This document shows positions 13,070-25,560 of a DNA stretch of 64,000 nucleotides, piece after piece. The notes beneath the pieces were generated by a model. The model did not search any database. It was given only the letters and a program-made list of their open reading frames with translations, and was not told the DNA's origin. The position numbers and the translations under genes were made by a program. Each line of letters starts with the position of its first letter. Within the stretch, counting starts at the first letter, position 1. Source of the stretch: Pleuronectes platessa (taxonomy: Eukaryota > Chordata > Actinopteri > Pleuronectiformes > Pleuronectidae); contig NC_070631.1 in NCBI RefSeq assembly GCF_947347685.1, forward strand, positions 10,911,020 through 10,975,019, in the 5' to 3' direction.

Positions 13070-13097
13070 GGGGGGGGGGGGGGGGGTGGGGGGGGGG
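13070..13097. repeat. Poly-G run
   Basis: Seventeen G, one T, then ten G. It is G-quadruplex-prone on the + strand and prone to sequencing error. Confidence 0.97.
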
Positions 13098-14464
13098 ATG
13101 TTCACTTGTGCTTGATGAGGTGGAGAAGGTGAATGTTTTAACACGTGAAGCTTTAGCCTACAAGTGCCCACTGCCCTCGGAAAATAAATCATCAGCCTTC
13201 AACTAAAGAAACATAGGAGAATAAATCAAGTAGCCCATATAACCCTCGCCTCTTTCAGTTCCCCTCACTCAGTCTCTGCCCTAAAACTCCATCTTACACA
13301 CCCATGGCCATAATGAACTGCTGGGAATTGTATCTGACTTTGGTAGTGTGAAGCTTTCCCATCATTCCCTGAAGGGTTTAATGTCCCTCTATCGCCTGTG
13401 AGCCGACCAATCAGAGCCTTCAGCTCGGTTGTGTAATGACTGTCATTAACCTATCAAGATCTGCCGTAGGGTACTGGTACTGGTATTTTTTTCCCACCCC
13501 CCTCCTGCCGCTTTCCCTCCAATTTCTAAAAACCAAGATGTCTCCTTTAAGTCCTTGTTCTTGCCCTCCGGGGAGCAGAGAACACCAAAGTCTACAGTCT
13601 AATTGGATTCATTTGTAAAATAGCTGTGGAGATTTGGACATTATCTATCTATGTACCCATGACTGGAATGCAGCTTATTCTCCCCATTGGAGATTTTTTT
13701 TTACCCCCGTCACCATTTCAGTTAAATGTGGTCTCTTGATGGCCTGAAGTGCTTTCCCTTGTTTTTATTGGATTCTCATGTTCATTAAATAATGGATTCT
13801 TCAGTGCATGTGTGTCTCCTTTGCACAGCACAGTCCCTGATCTGAGGAAGGACCAGTTGGTTCAAATATGGTATTAATGTTTCACAGTGGTGAGTGAATG
13901 GTGCTTTGTTTGTTTGTGGAAAAAACCACTGAGGAAGTCTGAGGAAATGCTCTGTGCAGGAATCTCAGGGGGTCTGTCGACTTTTCAAACAACGTTTTAT
14001 TTTTAATCCATATTATATTAACTCATCATTTAAAGGAATATGGAGTTTGCTTATGGTGGTTACGATAAGACACAAGCAGGACAACATGTCAGCATGTCCT
14101 GTCACCACTTGTGTTGTCCCTTTGTGAGGTCACTTGACAAAATGATGAATGCAACATGTGAGATCTTTTTTGTTGTAGAAATCAGAAACTTCAGGGTTCA
14201 GTGAAGAAAACAGCTGACAAAACCTTTTTGATGTGGAGCAAAGGTACACAGGGAAGTGTTCTGGTTTCACGACTTGGTATGTGGTATGTCCAATATGTTC
14301 ATGGTACCACGTGGTCGGTGGACATGTGGACGGATCACAATGCTGACAAACTCCTGGAAATGCCTTCTCGACCGATGGACACAGCTTTTTGAATGGTGTG
14401 TATATTCTTATTTTGTTGATGTGCTCTGCTCTAGTGACGTCTCTTGCACATCTGTCCATCGAAG

Positions 14465-14565
14465 GTTCAGGAAAAAAAGGACATACAGATTGTTAAACCT
14501 TATGAGGCAACTTGTAATTTGTGAATATAGGCTGTACAAATAAAATTGGATTTGGTTTGATTTGA
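14465..14565 (+). mobile_element. LINE/SINE-type 3' tail
   Basis: The tail reads gaggcaacttgtaatttgtg, then aatataggctgtacaaataaaattgg, and ends in a degenerate tttggtttgatttga repeat. This is the wording of the 3' tail of common fish non-LTR elements (..ttgtgatattgggctatacaaataaaattga(attga)n). The body upstream is not recognisable, so the element is probably heavily 5'-truncated. Confidence 0.6.
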
Positions 14566-16022
14566 CTGCACGCTCCCTCACGGCTAACAACATCTGTGAC
14601 TTTGTAACGTCTGACGTAAATTTGACGTCTTGTAGCGGCCTTTTATTGTGACCAGGCCGAGACGCACCTGAAACGTGGGAGTGCTCTCTAGCATGAATTT
14701 AAACAAATTTGTTAATGAAATTTAAGAGAAATAAGCTATTGTGTGCTTCAAAAAATGACTACATCTTTATTTTAACTCCTAGACTCTCATTGCTTTGCGC
14801 TGTGTTCTATTCCAGCTGCATCTGCTAGTGTTTTGCCTGGTACAGCTCGGGGCTTTTGGCTCTTTTTTGTGTGTGTGTGTTATAGTGTGTGTCCTTGTGT
14901 GCCTGGGTATTTGTCTTTGTGTACGTTTGTGTTCTGTTTTGCAAATGATCATCAGATAAAGGTTGTTGAACACCACAACTGGCTATTACACCACCACTTC
15001 AGCGACATGAGGTTAGCCACAGAGAGGCAGATGCAGAGACTCAGAGCTCTCTTTTAACGACCTCTGTGCACGGATTAAGGCCCACGGTGCAAGTGCTCTC
15101 AGAGCGAGTCCGGATCCACTTCTACCAGTTTAACGTCAGAGAAAAAAGGTTTTGTACTAAGTCTCATACTCGGCGCAATCACTTTCCACTGCTCAATATA
15201 GCAACACGCCTGAGAACACATCCTTTAAGCCCAACACGCCTGTGGGCACTTAAGGGGTGCATGGGCGTTCGCTGTGTCATGGGCTCTGGAAGGGAAATGA
15301 CAACTGTGTCGGTCTGAAATCGGCAAAGACACTTGTTTTGCCCTTGTGCCCTTTGTGGGCTGAAGCTGTTACAGTTTACCACTGTTCTGTCAGACTCTCC
15401 AGTGTTTAAACTGCTGATGAGGGTAAAAAAAGCATTGAAACTAAAATTCTGTTTATGCTTCATCCTAATCTGGTCCAAATCTTCATACCACAACATGAGA
15501 AAAAAATGTAACTGTACGGGATATTACTGGAAACAATCTTGAAAGCGTGTGCCAATCGTGATGATTTAAAAAGAGCAAATAAACAACAAACAAAGGAACA
15601 AAGCTGTCATAGCTGATAGAAACCAAGTGGGTTGATGCCGCCCGGCCTCGTGCTCCCTCCTCAGAGGCTTGGTCGTTTACACCCTGCCACCAAGCTTTCG
15701 ACTTAGAAGAAGAATTAACTTCTTCTTTCCACATGAATCCATCCATAATTGTCTTTACTCGAGCTATACAGTGGAGGCTTTCATCGCTGCTCATCTTTGA
15801 GATGCCCGGCCAGAGTGGAAGACATTACAGCAGGAAATTGAAGAATGCAGCCAGAGGCTGAGCGCACTGTTCATGGGCTAGGTTCATCTTCTCGATGAAT
15901 CAGTGGCCAATGGAATCATTTTTGTTGGTGGCACTCCGTGATTCTTTTACTCTTTTTGATTGTTTTGTGCTTGTTTCACATCAACATGCTGCTAATCCTG
16001 TTCTCTGTCCTTCTTTCTCCAG

Positions 16023-16160
16023 ATTGAGAACCTGCTGGAGCAGTTAAAGGATAAAGACAAACAGCTGGCTGGGTTGAGGGAAAGGGTCCGGGGCCTGCAA
16101 ACCGACTCCAGTAACACAGACACAGCCCTGACCACACTGGAGGAGGCTTTATCAGAAAAG
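16023..16160 (+). CDS. erc2: ERC2-like exon, coiled-coil rod segment
   Basis: This exon of 46 codons, phase 0 at both ends, follows the previous exon directly in the protein: ...NVLQKK then IENLLEQLKDKDKQLAGLRERV and on to LQTDSSNTDTALTTLEEALSEK. The acceptor is strong (cttctttctccag) and the donor is AAG|gtacag. The family signature LQTDSSNTDTAL..LEEALSEK is present in both ERC1 and ERC2. The segment is a coiled coil with a short break at the serine/asparagine/threonine stretch (residues about 29-33 of the exon). In the family the next residues are an ERIIERLKEQR-type segment, which I do not find downstream in this window. Confidence 0.94.
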
Positions 16161-18417
16161 GTACAGAACAAAGTGAGGGATGGGGGGCAGGGACATTTCT
16201 CTGTTGTTGAATGCATGGTGTGTGAGCAATGCTGTTGATGGAGAGGCTGAAACTTGTTTGTCAGATGTTGACAATGAAAACTCACAAAGAAACCATTAGA
16301 CCACCACTTGGCCTGGAAAGGTATGGAAATCTTTACGCATTGGGGCACACTTGTCTTTCAGGAAGCTGGTCCACGGCGCACAGCTTAATTAAGTTGCATG
16401 CTTTGCTATGACTCACTGCCATAATTTACAGACACAGCCCTCTAATTTATAGACCTTGGACCACACCAGATGAGGTCCTGTCTGAAAAACAGTAAGGGGG
16501 AGATGGAGGCACAGGAAGAAGGGAGGTCCAAGGTGAACATAGACAGAGGATTAGTCCCTGTCTCTAGCTGCGCTGAACATAGGGAGGGAATGATCTATAG
16601 AATAAGAGGAGGATAGAAGTTTCTGAAAGGGGGAGGGAGGGAAGAATGGAAAAGCCGAATGGCAGAAGAGGCACAGCTCTGATGGAAGAGGTGGCCTCAG
16701 AATTAAGGCAGGCAGAGGTCAAGGAATGCAAGGGTGGAGACAGAGTAAAAAATGAGTGACTTCTGCAAAGGCATATGGAAGAGGAAGAGAAAAAACAGAG
16801 CCGGGGAGAGAAATACATTTTACGAAGACACAGACGGATTGAAATTCAATTCAGCCACAAACTCGTATTGGAAAACATGAAGCAACTGTCAGAAAGAGAG
16901 AGAGATAATGCAGACACGGTGTGATGTTACTTCTCAGAGGGGATATGTACATTCCAAGTCCAAGGGGTGTTTTAATAATATCGAGTTTCCTTCTTTATCA
17001 ATTGGATTTAATTCCATACTTTATTTTTTAAATTTGCTGGTCCAATACTCAGCAGGTATAAGCACAGGTCTGCATGTGGCTTTATGCACAGACAAGATGC
17101 ACTGCAGCGAAAAACCATAGAGCCAAACCAGCCTGTGGTTCAAGGTGAAGTAAGACTTGCTCCACATGGGCGGATGGGTGAGTGAATGGATTGGATGTTG
17201 GTCGTAAACATTCAGTGTTTGTTGTTTTCTGGCAACGCGACGGAGCAGCTGGTCTCCATAAAGCCTCACCTCAACACTACTGAGCTATAGCACGCCGCCA
17301 CAAACACTGGAAGATGAATGGCCGCTTTGGCGTTTTGTTTTCAGGAAAATGAACCGCGTTTAATCGCACAGGTCACTTACCCAATAAAAACCCCGTCGAT
17401 TTTACTGTATTCCCGAGGAAGCAAGTTACTTTCGAGAAGTTGGAATGCTGACGCAAATTCCTGCTTTGAATAATGGTGTTTTTTTCCCTCTTGTCTACAC
17501 AAGCCTTTGGCGATGTGTTTATGGATTTGCACTCATGGTTACAGGGTGCCAGCGATTTCTAATTGAAGACAGGCTGGAAACGCAGGACAGGTTTGATGTT
17601 GCATTGTACTGACCATGACCGTGGAGATGTCAAACCCAAGTCTGCGAGTGTACACACGCTACCTTGAACTGACTGGCATGATTTCAGAGTGGCTCCATCT
17701 TGCTTCGCTTTGTTGCGTGTTCAAAGTTGTTGGTACTGCAGTCTAAAAAAATGATTGCAGTGCAGGCTAAAAATGGTTCCCATTTACGTTTGTTTGTACT
17801 GGAGGCTAAAAGATGGATGCTGGTTTACATTTTGTTAGCACTGGCTGCTGGTTAAGAGTTTGGAGAGTTCCCTCTTTGGACAGATGTTCATGTCCAACAG
17901 CACTGGGCTGGAAACTGGGCTGCCCCAGTTTCATGTGGTCCAATGTACACACACTGTATATGTGTACTTTTATGCCTTTGGATTTGTTATTGCATATTCC
18001 TGTTTGTAACAATAGGTTAAGTTGTCGGTCAAGTGTGTTTTCATGTTAGGGAAGGTAGGAAAGTATTAAGAATGAACCCTCCATGCTAGAAATCCTAAAT
18101 GTAGCGTTTGCAAACCAGTTTGTGAGGGTTTGGGTCTGAGTGTTTTGTTTGAAGCTGTTTTAAAGACGTAGAGAACGTTGAGAAAATCCAAAACTCAACC
18201 TTTCTTGGTTATACATTAATAAAATAGAAAAAACAGATGTAAACAAAAGTTACTCCTGAGTGGAGGGAGTCATTTGCGCAGTCTGATGAAGTTGCTCCCT
18301 GAGGCGACACAGTAGCTCTTAACAGCATTTTAACTTAAAGTCTGTAAAGTCGATACAATATCGGTGCTGAGTCAGCCAGCGGCGCCTCCTTATGAGAAGT
18401 ACTTCACCGCTGCGTGT

Positions 18418-18617
18418 NNNNNNNNNNNNNNNNNNNNNNNNNNNNNNNNNNNNNNNNNNNNNNNNNNNNNNNNNNNNNNNNNNNNNNNNNNNNNNNNNNN
18501 NNNNNNNNNNNNNNNNNNNNNNNNNNNNNNNNNNNNNNNNNNNNNNNNNNNNNNNNNNNNNNNNNNNNNNNNNNNNNNNNNNNNNNNNNNNNNNNNNNNN
18601 NNNNNNNNNNNNNNNNN
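18418..18617. other. Assembly gap (200 N)
   Basis: Two hundred consecutive N. A round number such as 200 often marks a gap of unknown true size. It lies in the intron where two expected ERC exons are missing, so it is the first place to look for them. Confidence 0.99.
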
Positions 18618-21600
18618 GGACAGGGGTGAAAACGTAACCTCCTCTGGCAAAGAAAAAAAGAACAGATAACTACTTCCAGTCACCGCAGAGCTTAAAATGA
18701 CCGCTGCTTAGAGTCCCCAGTGACCCAATCTAATACTGCTGCATGTTCTGTTAATACTGCAGCAACAGTCAGACTCCAAACTCCACTACATTATGGCACA
18801 GCAAAAAGCCACAATCCAAGGTGACAGCATCCAGCACAAATACAAATTCAAAATGACAATCAAATAATACAAAATGAAAAGACAGTTCCAAGCTATGGTC
18901 AAGCCTCACTCTTCGCCACAGCCACCGCTACCCTCTGCCTCCCGGAGATTCTCCGAAGGCCCTGTGGTCACTCATCTCCATGAAGGTGGGGGAATGAACT
19001 CCCAGCCAAAGTCAGGAATGCAGACATCCAGTTCATCTACCACCACAGGCTGAAATCCTACGCTGTCAGATTATACCTCCGCACCGCACACTAGCACTTC
19101 TTCACATTTCTAGCAATAACAAAAACCAAAATAAACAAAGATAAAAAAAAAAAAAAATCAGCAACCGTAGCATGTGCTGTGGTTTTGAACACATTTTTTC
19201 TTTTCCTTTTTTGAGGTATGTGCCTATCAAGTAAGAAAGCACATACTGTAAATTGCTTTGGACAAAAGTGTCTGTGAAATGGATGTGATGTAATTGTGGT
19301 GTAACAGTACAAAAGGAAAAACTGAGGTATTTAGGAAATCTTTTTTAAAGACAATGATTCATACAGTAACTATGCAGCAAAATGTGCTTGATGTTAAAAT
19401 GACGAATTGTCAAGCAAATTAGCTGAGTTCTTCTTCTTAGGGTGGATTCAGGTAATCTAGGACTTTCTTTGCAATTTTATATTTGAACTACATATTCCGA
19501 TATCTATTTTATACAATAGAGCAAAAATATCAAACTTTTTGGTATCGTTAAGATGTTTTGTAACCAAGCCAGAAGAAAGACTGGAGATATCTTACTCAGA
19601 GGAGACATGACGCAGCTTCTACTGTTCTTTGCGCCAAAAAAATAAAAAAAACACATGTATTTGATAATCTGGGAGACATTGTATTATCCTTTGAAAAAGC
19701 CTTTGTCACCTCTCTCTATGCACGTAAAGCTTAATATGATTTTCTTTTAAAGCAGCATAAAACATGACTTTTAAATATTGTAAATTATTCATAGAAATTC
19801 CATTTATTCATATTAATGTGTAAAATAAATACATTTTTTCATAAAGAACAACTTCTTAAAAAAAGAAACTAAGACTTTAATTTAAAACTTTCTATTAAAG
19901 GTCTATCATAAAAAAACAACATATAAAGCAAAAATTACAAAAACAGTTTATTCTTGTAATGTTTGTAATGTTTCCTATTGGAGCTACTCAGTGAACAAAC
20001 AGTTCTTGCAGGTGAGAGACCATAATCATTGATAACCTCTTTGTGACATCACCCCCATGAGGTCACCTGATGTCTATGCAAAACCTATAGTTAAAGTCCT
20101 GTTGACTATTGTCCTAATGTTTGGTGACATTTCTTGTTCCCTGCATAGTGCAGTTGTTGTTTCCCACAATGCATTCTGAAAAGTAGTCTGCAACAACCCA
20201 ACATGTCGTACAAATGTAAATAACAATCAGAGCAGGGCATCAGAGCACAAATTGTGGCAAACACTTTTATTTCTACATTTAACATGTATTTCACCATGGA
20301 TTTTTTTACCTGAAAGAATTATTACTTTAGTGTAAACTCCCTTAAAATACATTTTAAATTTGTGGGATTTTCATAATCCTGTGTAAATGACGTGATCACA
20401 TCTGCAGAAAAAATTGAACAAGAAGTGTTCTTCTGCCGATGAGCTCACATCACTACAGGGTGCAAGTTCCTGTATAGTGAGTAGGCGGTCGTGAGGCAGT
20501 GGGAGATTTTGGACAAAGCCACTATCAGGGTTTGAGAAAAACTTTCCTTTTGTAACCTCCAAAACAGGCCTCACAAACAGTAAATTACCATTTATCTAAA
20601 AGATGTGTAGGAAATTCCTTCATTAAACATTAATCAAAAGCACTTCCCCCCAGAAAACATAAATCATTTTGCCTGACAACACTGATATGTTGCCATTTGC
20701 CTCTCAGGCAGATGTGGAGTGTTTGCCATCAGGCCTTGTACACACACAGTGGCCCTCTCACTGTAACTGCAGCTGTTTGTATTACTGACTCAGTCAAGCT
20801 GTTAGCAGAGCTTTTTATCTTGACCCCAGAGCTCCAGTGCATCATCATCCTCTTCCCATAAAACAGTATTTGTTGATTCCGAGGGTTAATAAAGGACGTC
20901 TGGAACTAAACACCAGCTCTTCAAAGAGAAAAACCGTAAAGAACCTCAGGGAAGACGGTGACCTTTTCCGAAGAGGGTGAGTTTAGAGTGGCGAGGACGC
21001 TCCACACCTCAAATTACTCCTTAGTTCTATTCAAAAGACAGTTTGGTCTTTTTAAACCAGTTTTGTGTTTTACCTACTTTCTTTATTTTTGGTTGCCTTT
21101 TTTCTTCTCTTCTATTTTACAGAGATAAGAAGAATCAGACTCATCAATCTTTGAACTGACAGAGTTAGTACAATGAGATTGAATGCAGTCATATCTAAAA
21201 CATAAAGTGACAGAATACACCTTTAGAGGTGAATGGTGTTTGTATAAAAACTACCCAGCCTCAGCATTGCTGGGTTTTCTCTGACCAGTAGTTAAATAAT
21301 CCAATGCAGAGTCTGGTGGCCACACATATTTAACTTATTTGTAATATTTACACTTCAGAGAAATTCCTAGGAATGATAATAATAATTTCTCTGACCATAT
21401 ATGTAACCGTATCTTTACTGGCCTTCCCCCTCCTGTCATAATATCACAAATTCCTGCTGAACCCGCCGTCCTCGCAGCCCCTGCGTTCTGCCTGTGTGTG
21501 CGTGTTTCCCACTGTAAGAACATAACAAACTGGGTCCCACTTAGGGCTAATGCATTTTGGGCTCTCTGAGATTGGCCTTGATGTGTGTGGATGAGTGTGT

Positions 21601-21659
21601 GGGGTTAGGTGTGGAGGTAATGGGGTGAGGATGAGGTCAACAATGATTCGGCTTGCTAT

Positions 21660-21674
21660 CCCCCCCCCCCCCCC
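21660..21674. repeat. Poly-C run
   Basis: Fifteen C in a row. Confidence 0.97.
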
Positions 21675-22511
21675 ACCTCCATCCACTTTTCACCGGATTT
21701 TGTGCAGCCATGTATACATGGGAACATTTACAGCGATGAGCATTGGGGGCTCTTTAAGGTCATATGCTATAAGGTAATACCACAGACAGGTCATAGTCAA
21801 ACCGATCTCAAAGCCAAACTGCCTTCGTCTGAGGGTGAGTCAGCCTCGGGGGGGGGCAACAGCCATTGTTTTGGACCTTCCATTCACCGTACACCTTTAA
21901 TGTTCCACACAGGTCGATCGTTTCGCCACATAAAAGACAGCTAGACGCTTTAGTTCCAGACGACATGTTGGCAAGTAGCTGATTTATTTCAGTCTATGTA
22001 TTCCACTGCTTTTTCTCTTCATATGAACTGTTTACCTGCTTTAACTAGAAACTGGACCACAAGGCTTCCATTCACAAAACCGTGTCCCTCGCTTGCAGAC
22101 TCTGCAGATTCACATGCAAAATATGTTTATAGAGTTTATAGTCAAGCTCCATAGACATACATGGTTTACTCTCCTGAGCATAACTTGCAGCAGAACACAT
22201 GCAAGAGTCCACAATAATGGAGTCATTGACACGTATCTTACACATTTACAGATGTAAAGCTACATCATAATGCATGTAAAGAGATATATCAATCATTCCT
22301 AGTGCACGGTATGCCACAGCCATATCTTTTCTTATGCAAGGGCAAACTTGTGCATTGTGTTCATTTGGTAGCTTTGCCATAAGTCATTTGTTCAGACTGG
22401 CAAGATGTAATAGTTAACAGATACTCATTGTTTCTCTTGTAATGGCACACTCATGTAGAGCTACTTGTACTGTCCCAGATTTATGTAGACTTGACATTAA
22501 ATTATCCAGTT

Positions 22512-22596
22512 TGTGTGTGTGTGTGTGCGTGTGTGTGCGCGTGCGTGTGTGTGTGTGTGTGTGTGTGCTTGGTGTGTGTCTGTGTGTGTGTGTGTG
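22512..22596. repeat. (GT)n microsatellite, imperfect
   Basis: GT units mixed with GC and a ctt interruption. Confidence 0.95.
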
Positions 22597-23345
22597 CACT
22601 TGATGATGTTTAAACACGTGGCCGCCGCTGTCTCAACAAGTTAAACAATCTTCACAAACACAGCAGACGGTGAGGTAAAGACCAAGAGAAAGAGGCAGAG
22701 GAAGATAATTCTAGGTTACAAACTTCCTCTGGGATATTTTTTCTCAGAGAAGAAAGAATTCATCAGTGTGTATGTGAGTGTGTGTTTTTTTACTTAGAAG
22801 GGGAAAAAAAGGTCTGTTTGGTGGTCTCATAAATTCGCAGCCAAACAGAGGGAGACAGTAATTTTATAATGATAATGACTGAACTCAAAACTCCACATGA
22901 AGGACGCCCCCGGGGAGGCAACTGATAGAAGCAAACCACAGAAAAGCAGGCATCAGACGAGAGGGAGCAGAGTGGGGGGGTGATGAAGGGATGAGAGCGG
23001 ATGAGAGCGGATGAGGGTACAGATTGGTTCTGCTCTAGCTAGATTGTGACCCTAACCACATATGCACGACTTACCTTTTCCTTAAGGTTGGAAAGCTATT
23101 CATGGGGTTTGATCTCACGTCTGACCCTGTGTGACTGTCAGTGGCCAACCGCTCACTCCGAGGGGATGTTTCAGATCAGTTACCCGACAGTACATGGTTC
23201 TCATGCTATATTCTCACTCTTCATCTGTCATATCTTGTTGTGTTAACTTCCAGGTGCCAGCCAGAGTAGACGGCCTCCCAGCTGTAAGCCCCACGGTATG
23301 CTCTTTGACATTTTATGCCTCTAGTTTGTTTGTGCTTGCATGTAC

Positions 23346-23483
<138 letters not shown>

Positions 23484-24344
23484 CAGAGGCCATCTCAGGA
23501 CATCTCAGGCTCAGTTTGTCCGGCTCTGCTCTCTCTTGCCAGATTTGGCTCAACATTAATCAGTCTGAGCTGCACTTTGTTCTGCTCAGCTCAACACGAA
23601 TCAGCCCCGTCTGCCCTTATGGCCATTTCCAGCCATATTTTGTCATTTGTATATTTACTTGTTCAGTCTCAGCTGCAGCGAAGGTGCCAGCCTCAGTCTG
23701 GGCAGCTCACATGTAAGCAATGCAGCAAACGAGTGTGTTTAATTTGTTTGTATAATGCTCTGCTGCAGTCTTAATTGGCTAGAGTCTCAGCACTTTTAAA
23801 TAAACGGGACTGCATTTATGGAGGGTATATGGCTTTATGATTATGGGGCTCATTTAGTATATTTCATTGTTAAAGGTAGTGTTTTAATTGTTATAATCTT
23901 TATCACGTCCTGAAAAAAAAAGCAAAAAAGCTCATAAAATTCATTAATCATTACATTCTGATCAAAAGCAATGATATCCGTTCCTGTCTGTCACTAAACG
24001 ATCTTCCTGCTTCTGCAATGACAGCAACAAATCCTCCGCATTATTCAGAGTGAGAGATGGAGCAGCCTGGTGCAGGAGGCAGAGGCAGGAAGTGACGTAT
24101 TTACTGCGGAGATCACATGGTTTTATTTAAAACACACAGACGCCATCGTCGGCAAACTCTTGTGACATCATCGTCGGTCACTACCAGGAGATATTTGCTT
24201 TATTTTTGGTTTTTATCTACTATGGGCCCCGTCTGAGAGGTCCGTAGGTCATCGTGAGTCCTCCAGAAAAAATTCGGATTATCTCCGGCATTCACTGCAT
24301 GTCTGAAAGCAGCTTATATGTTCTTTGATATGGTCTTAATCATA

Positions 24345-24370
24345 ATTCATGCAGTATATTCATGCAGTAT
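24345..24370 (+). repeat. 13-bp tandem duplication
   Basis: ATTCATGCAGTAT occurs twice head to tail, ending 55 bases before the acceptor of the 24426 exon. Confidence 0.95.
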
Positions 24371-24425
24371 ATTATGCCTTAAGACAAATCTAATATATCC
24401 ATCATCTCCACCCCCCCGAAAGAAG

Positions 24426-24619
24426 ATCCAAATCACAGAAGAGGTCGTCAGGAAGTGTCCGGACATCACAGATCGTCTGAGGCTGCTGGAGCAGGAAGTG
24501 GCCCGTTACAGAGAGGAGTCTGGGAAGTCCCAATCCGAGGTGGAGAGGCTAATGGCTGCCCTGAGTGATGCTGAGACGGACAAATCAAGCAAAGAGAGGA
24601 AGATCTCAGATCTTGAGAG
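24426..24619 (+). CDS. erc2: ERC2-like exon, diverged coiled-coil segment
   Basis: This exon starts in phase 0 and ends in phase 2 (64 codons plus AG), with donor GAGAG|gtgagg. The peptide begins IQITEEVVRKCPDITDRL, continues LEQEVARYREESGKSQSEV and ends ERKISDLER/S. It lines up without gaps with the ERC segment that reads (K)AHEAALEARASPEMSDRI..LEREITRYKDESSKAQAEVDRL..KDKKIAELE. The spacing from the exon start to the CPD/SPE position is identical (12 residues). It is clearly homologous but much more diverged than the two upstream exons. The acceptor is unusual: a short C-rich tract followed by a tandem AAGAAG, so the exon may begin at 24423 or 24426, differing by one lysine. In the family a coiled-coil segment of about 94 residues separates this exon from the 16023 exon. 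Confidence 0.85.
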
Positions 24620-24955
24620 GTGAGGGTCAAAGAATTCAGCGACATATTCATATCCATCACAGGACACCATCTGGGTGTCCTCACATAGCAGAGTCCCTCG
24701 GAGTGACCGGATCTTTGCGGGATCTCGATTCATTCCTAAGTGCTCTATTTATAAAGGAGTAATCCACCAGACATAAACTGTGGAGTTTGCGTCCTCCCAG
24801 CACTTGAAACCACTTCCATGTTGTCATGCTTCGTGCCTGATGTAATCACACTGTAGAAATGAACGCTGTGGCCCACATGTATAGGCACGTGACGTTTTTA
24901 ATCATTTGGGCTAATGTCTTTTTTCTTTCTTTTTTCTGTGTATGAATGTCTGCAG

Positions 24956-24961
24956 ACCTGG
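24956..24961 (+). other. Candidate 6-nt microexon after the 24426 exon
   Basis: Six bases (ACCTGG) lie between a long T/C-rich tract ending in ctgcag and a consensus donor gtaagt. ERC transcripts, as I recall, carry a small optional insertion exactly at this point of the protein (SLTSR/SLTLR-type, after ..ELE). That makes a microexon plausible here, although the length and residues differ from the remembered 12-nt form. It would not by itself fix the reading frame to the next visible exon. Only RNA data can tell. Confidence 0.2.
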
Positions 24962-25428
24962 GTAAGTAGTTCTTAATGTGGATGTGAAATGTACCATCAT
25001 AATACCACCATCACTGTCCAACGCCATTACTCTTGACATCGTGCCACGCCTGGTGAGCAGATCTAAACCTCCCCAGGTATTAAGTTGGAAATTGGGGCGT
25101 TTTGGCTCAGATTGGATTCCCAGAAAGCTCCGAGTTGACTATCCCAGTGGGACAGTTAACGCACAATGCATTTACCCCAAACTATCAAGTTCCTCATTCC
25201 TGTTTCAGCAATAACACAATGAGAGGTTTTATAAGTTTCCTGATTTATATGACCGGAGACATATAGCTCCTCTATTGTATTGGATTCTGCGAATCTTCTT
25301 CACGTTTCATTGCTATCATGAGTGCTGTCATGTGTGTTTTCCTCATATCATACTCAATCAATGATGTGTCTGTAAACTCAATTTATGTGCACTTTTTTCT
25401 TTCTGTCTTTGCATTTGTGAAAATGCAT

Positions 25429-25560
<132 letters not shown>

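Larger units (their letters stand above)
632..16022 (+). other. ERC2-like intron, about 15.4 kb
   Basis: No exon or independent gene can be supported here. The intron contains an AGGTCA-rich repeat (4340-4465), a non-LTR retrotransposon remnant (about 5795-6260), a LINE/SINE-type 3' tail (about 14465-14565), a (CT)n tract (7129-7173), (GT)n tracts at 7871-7936, 10682-10709 and 12368-12394, and a G-run at 13070-13097. GC-richer stretches without repeats at about 6480-6900, 7330-7470 and 12660-12960 could be conserved non-coding elements. That is a guess from composition only. Open frames here are short and show no family resemblance. Confidence 0.75.

Noticed and set aside
16564..16818. Purine-rich stretch resembling coiled-coil coding (LMEEVASELRQAEVKE)
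   Set aside because: Frames are broken on both sides, there are no splice sites and it does not match the missing ERC segments.
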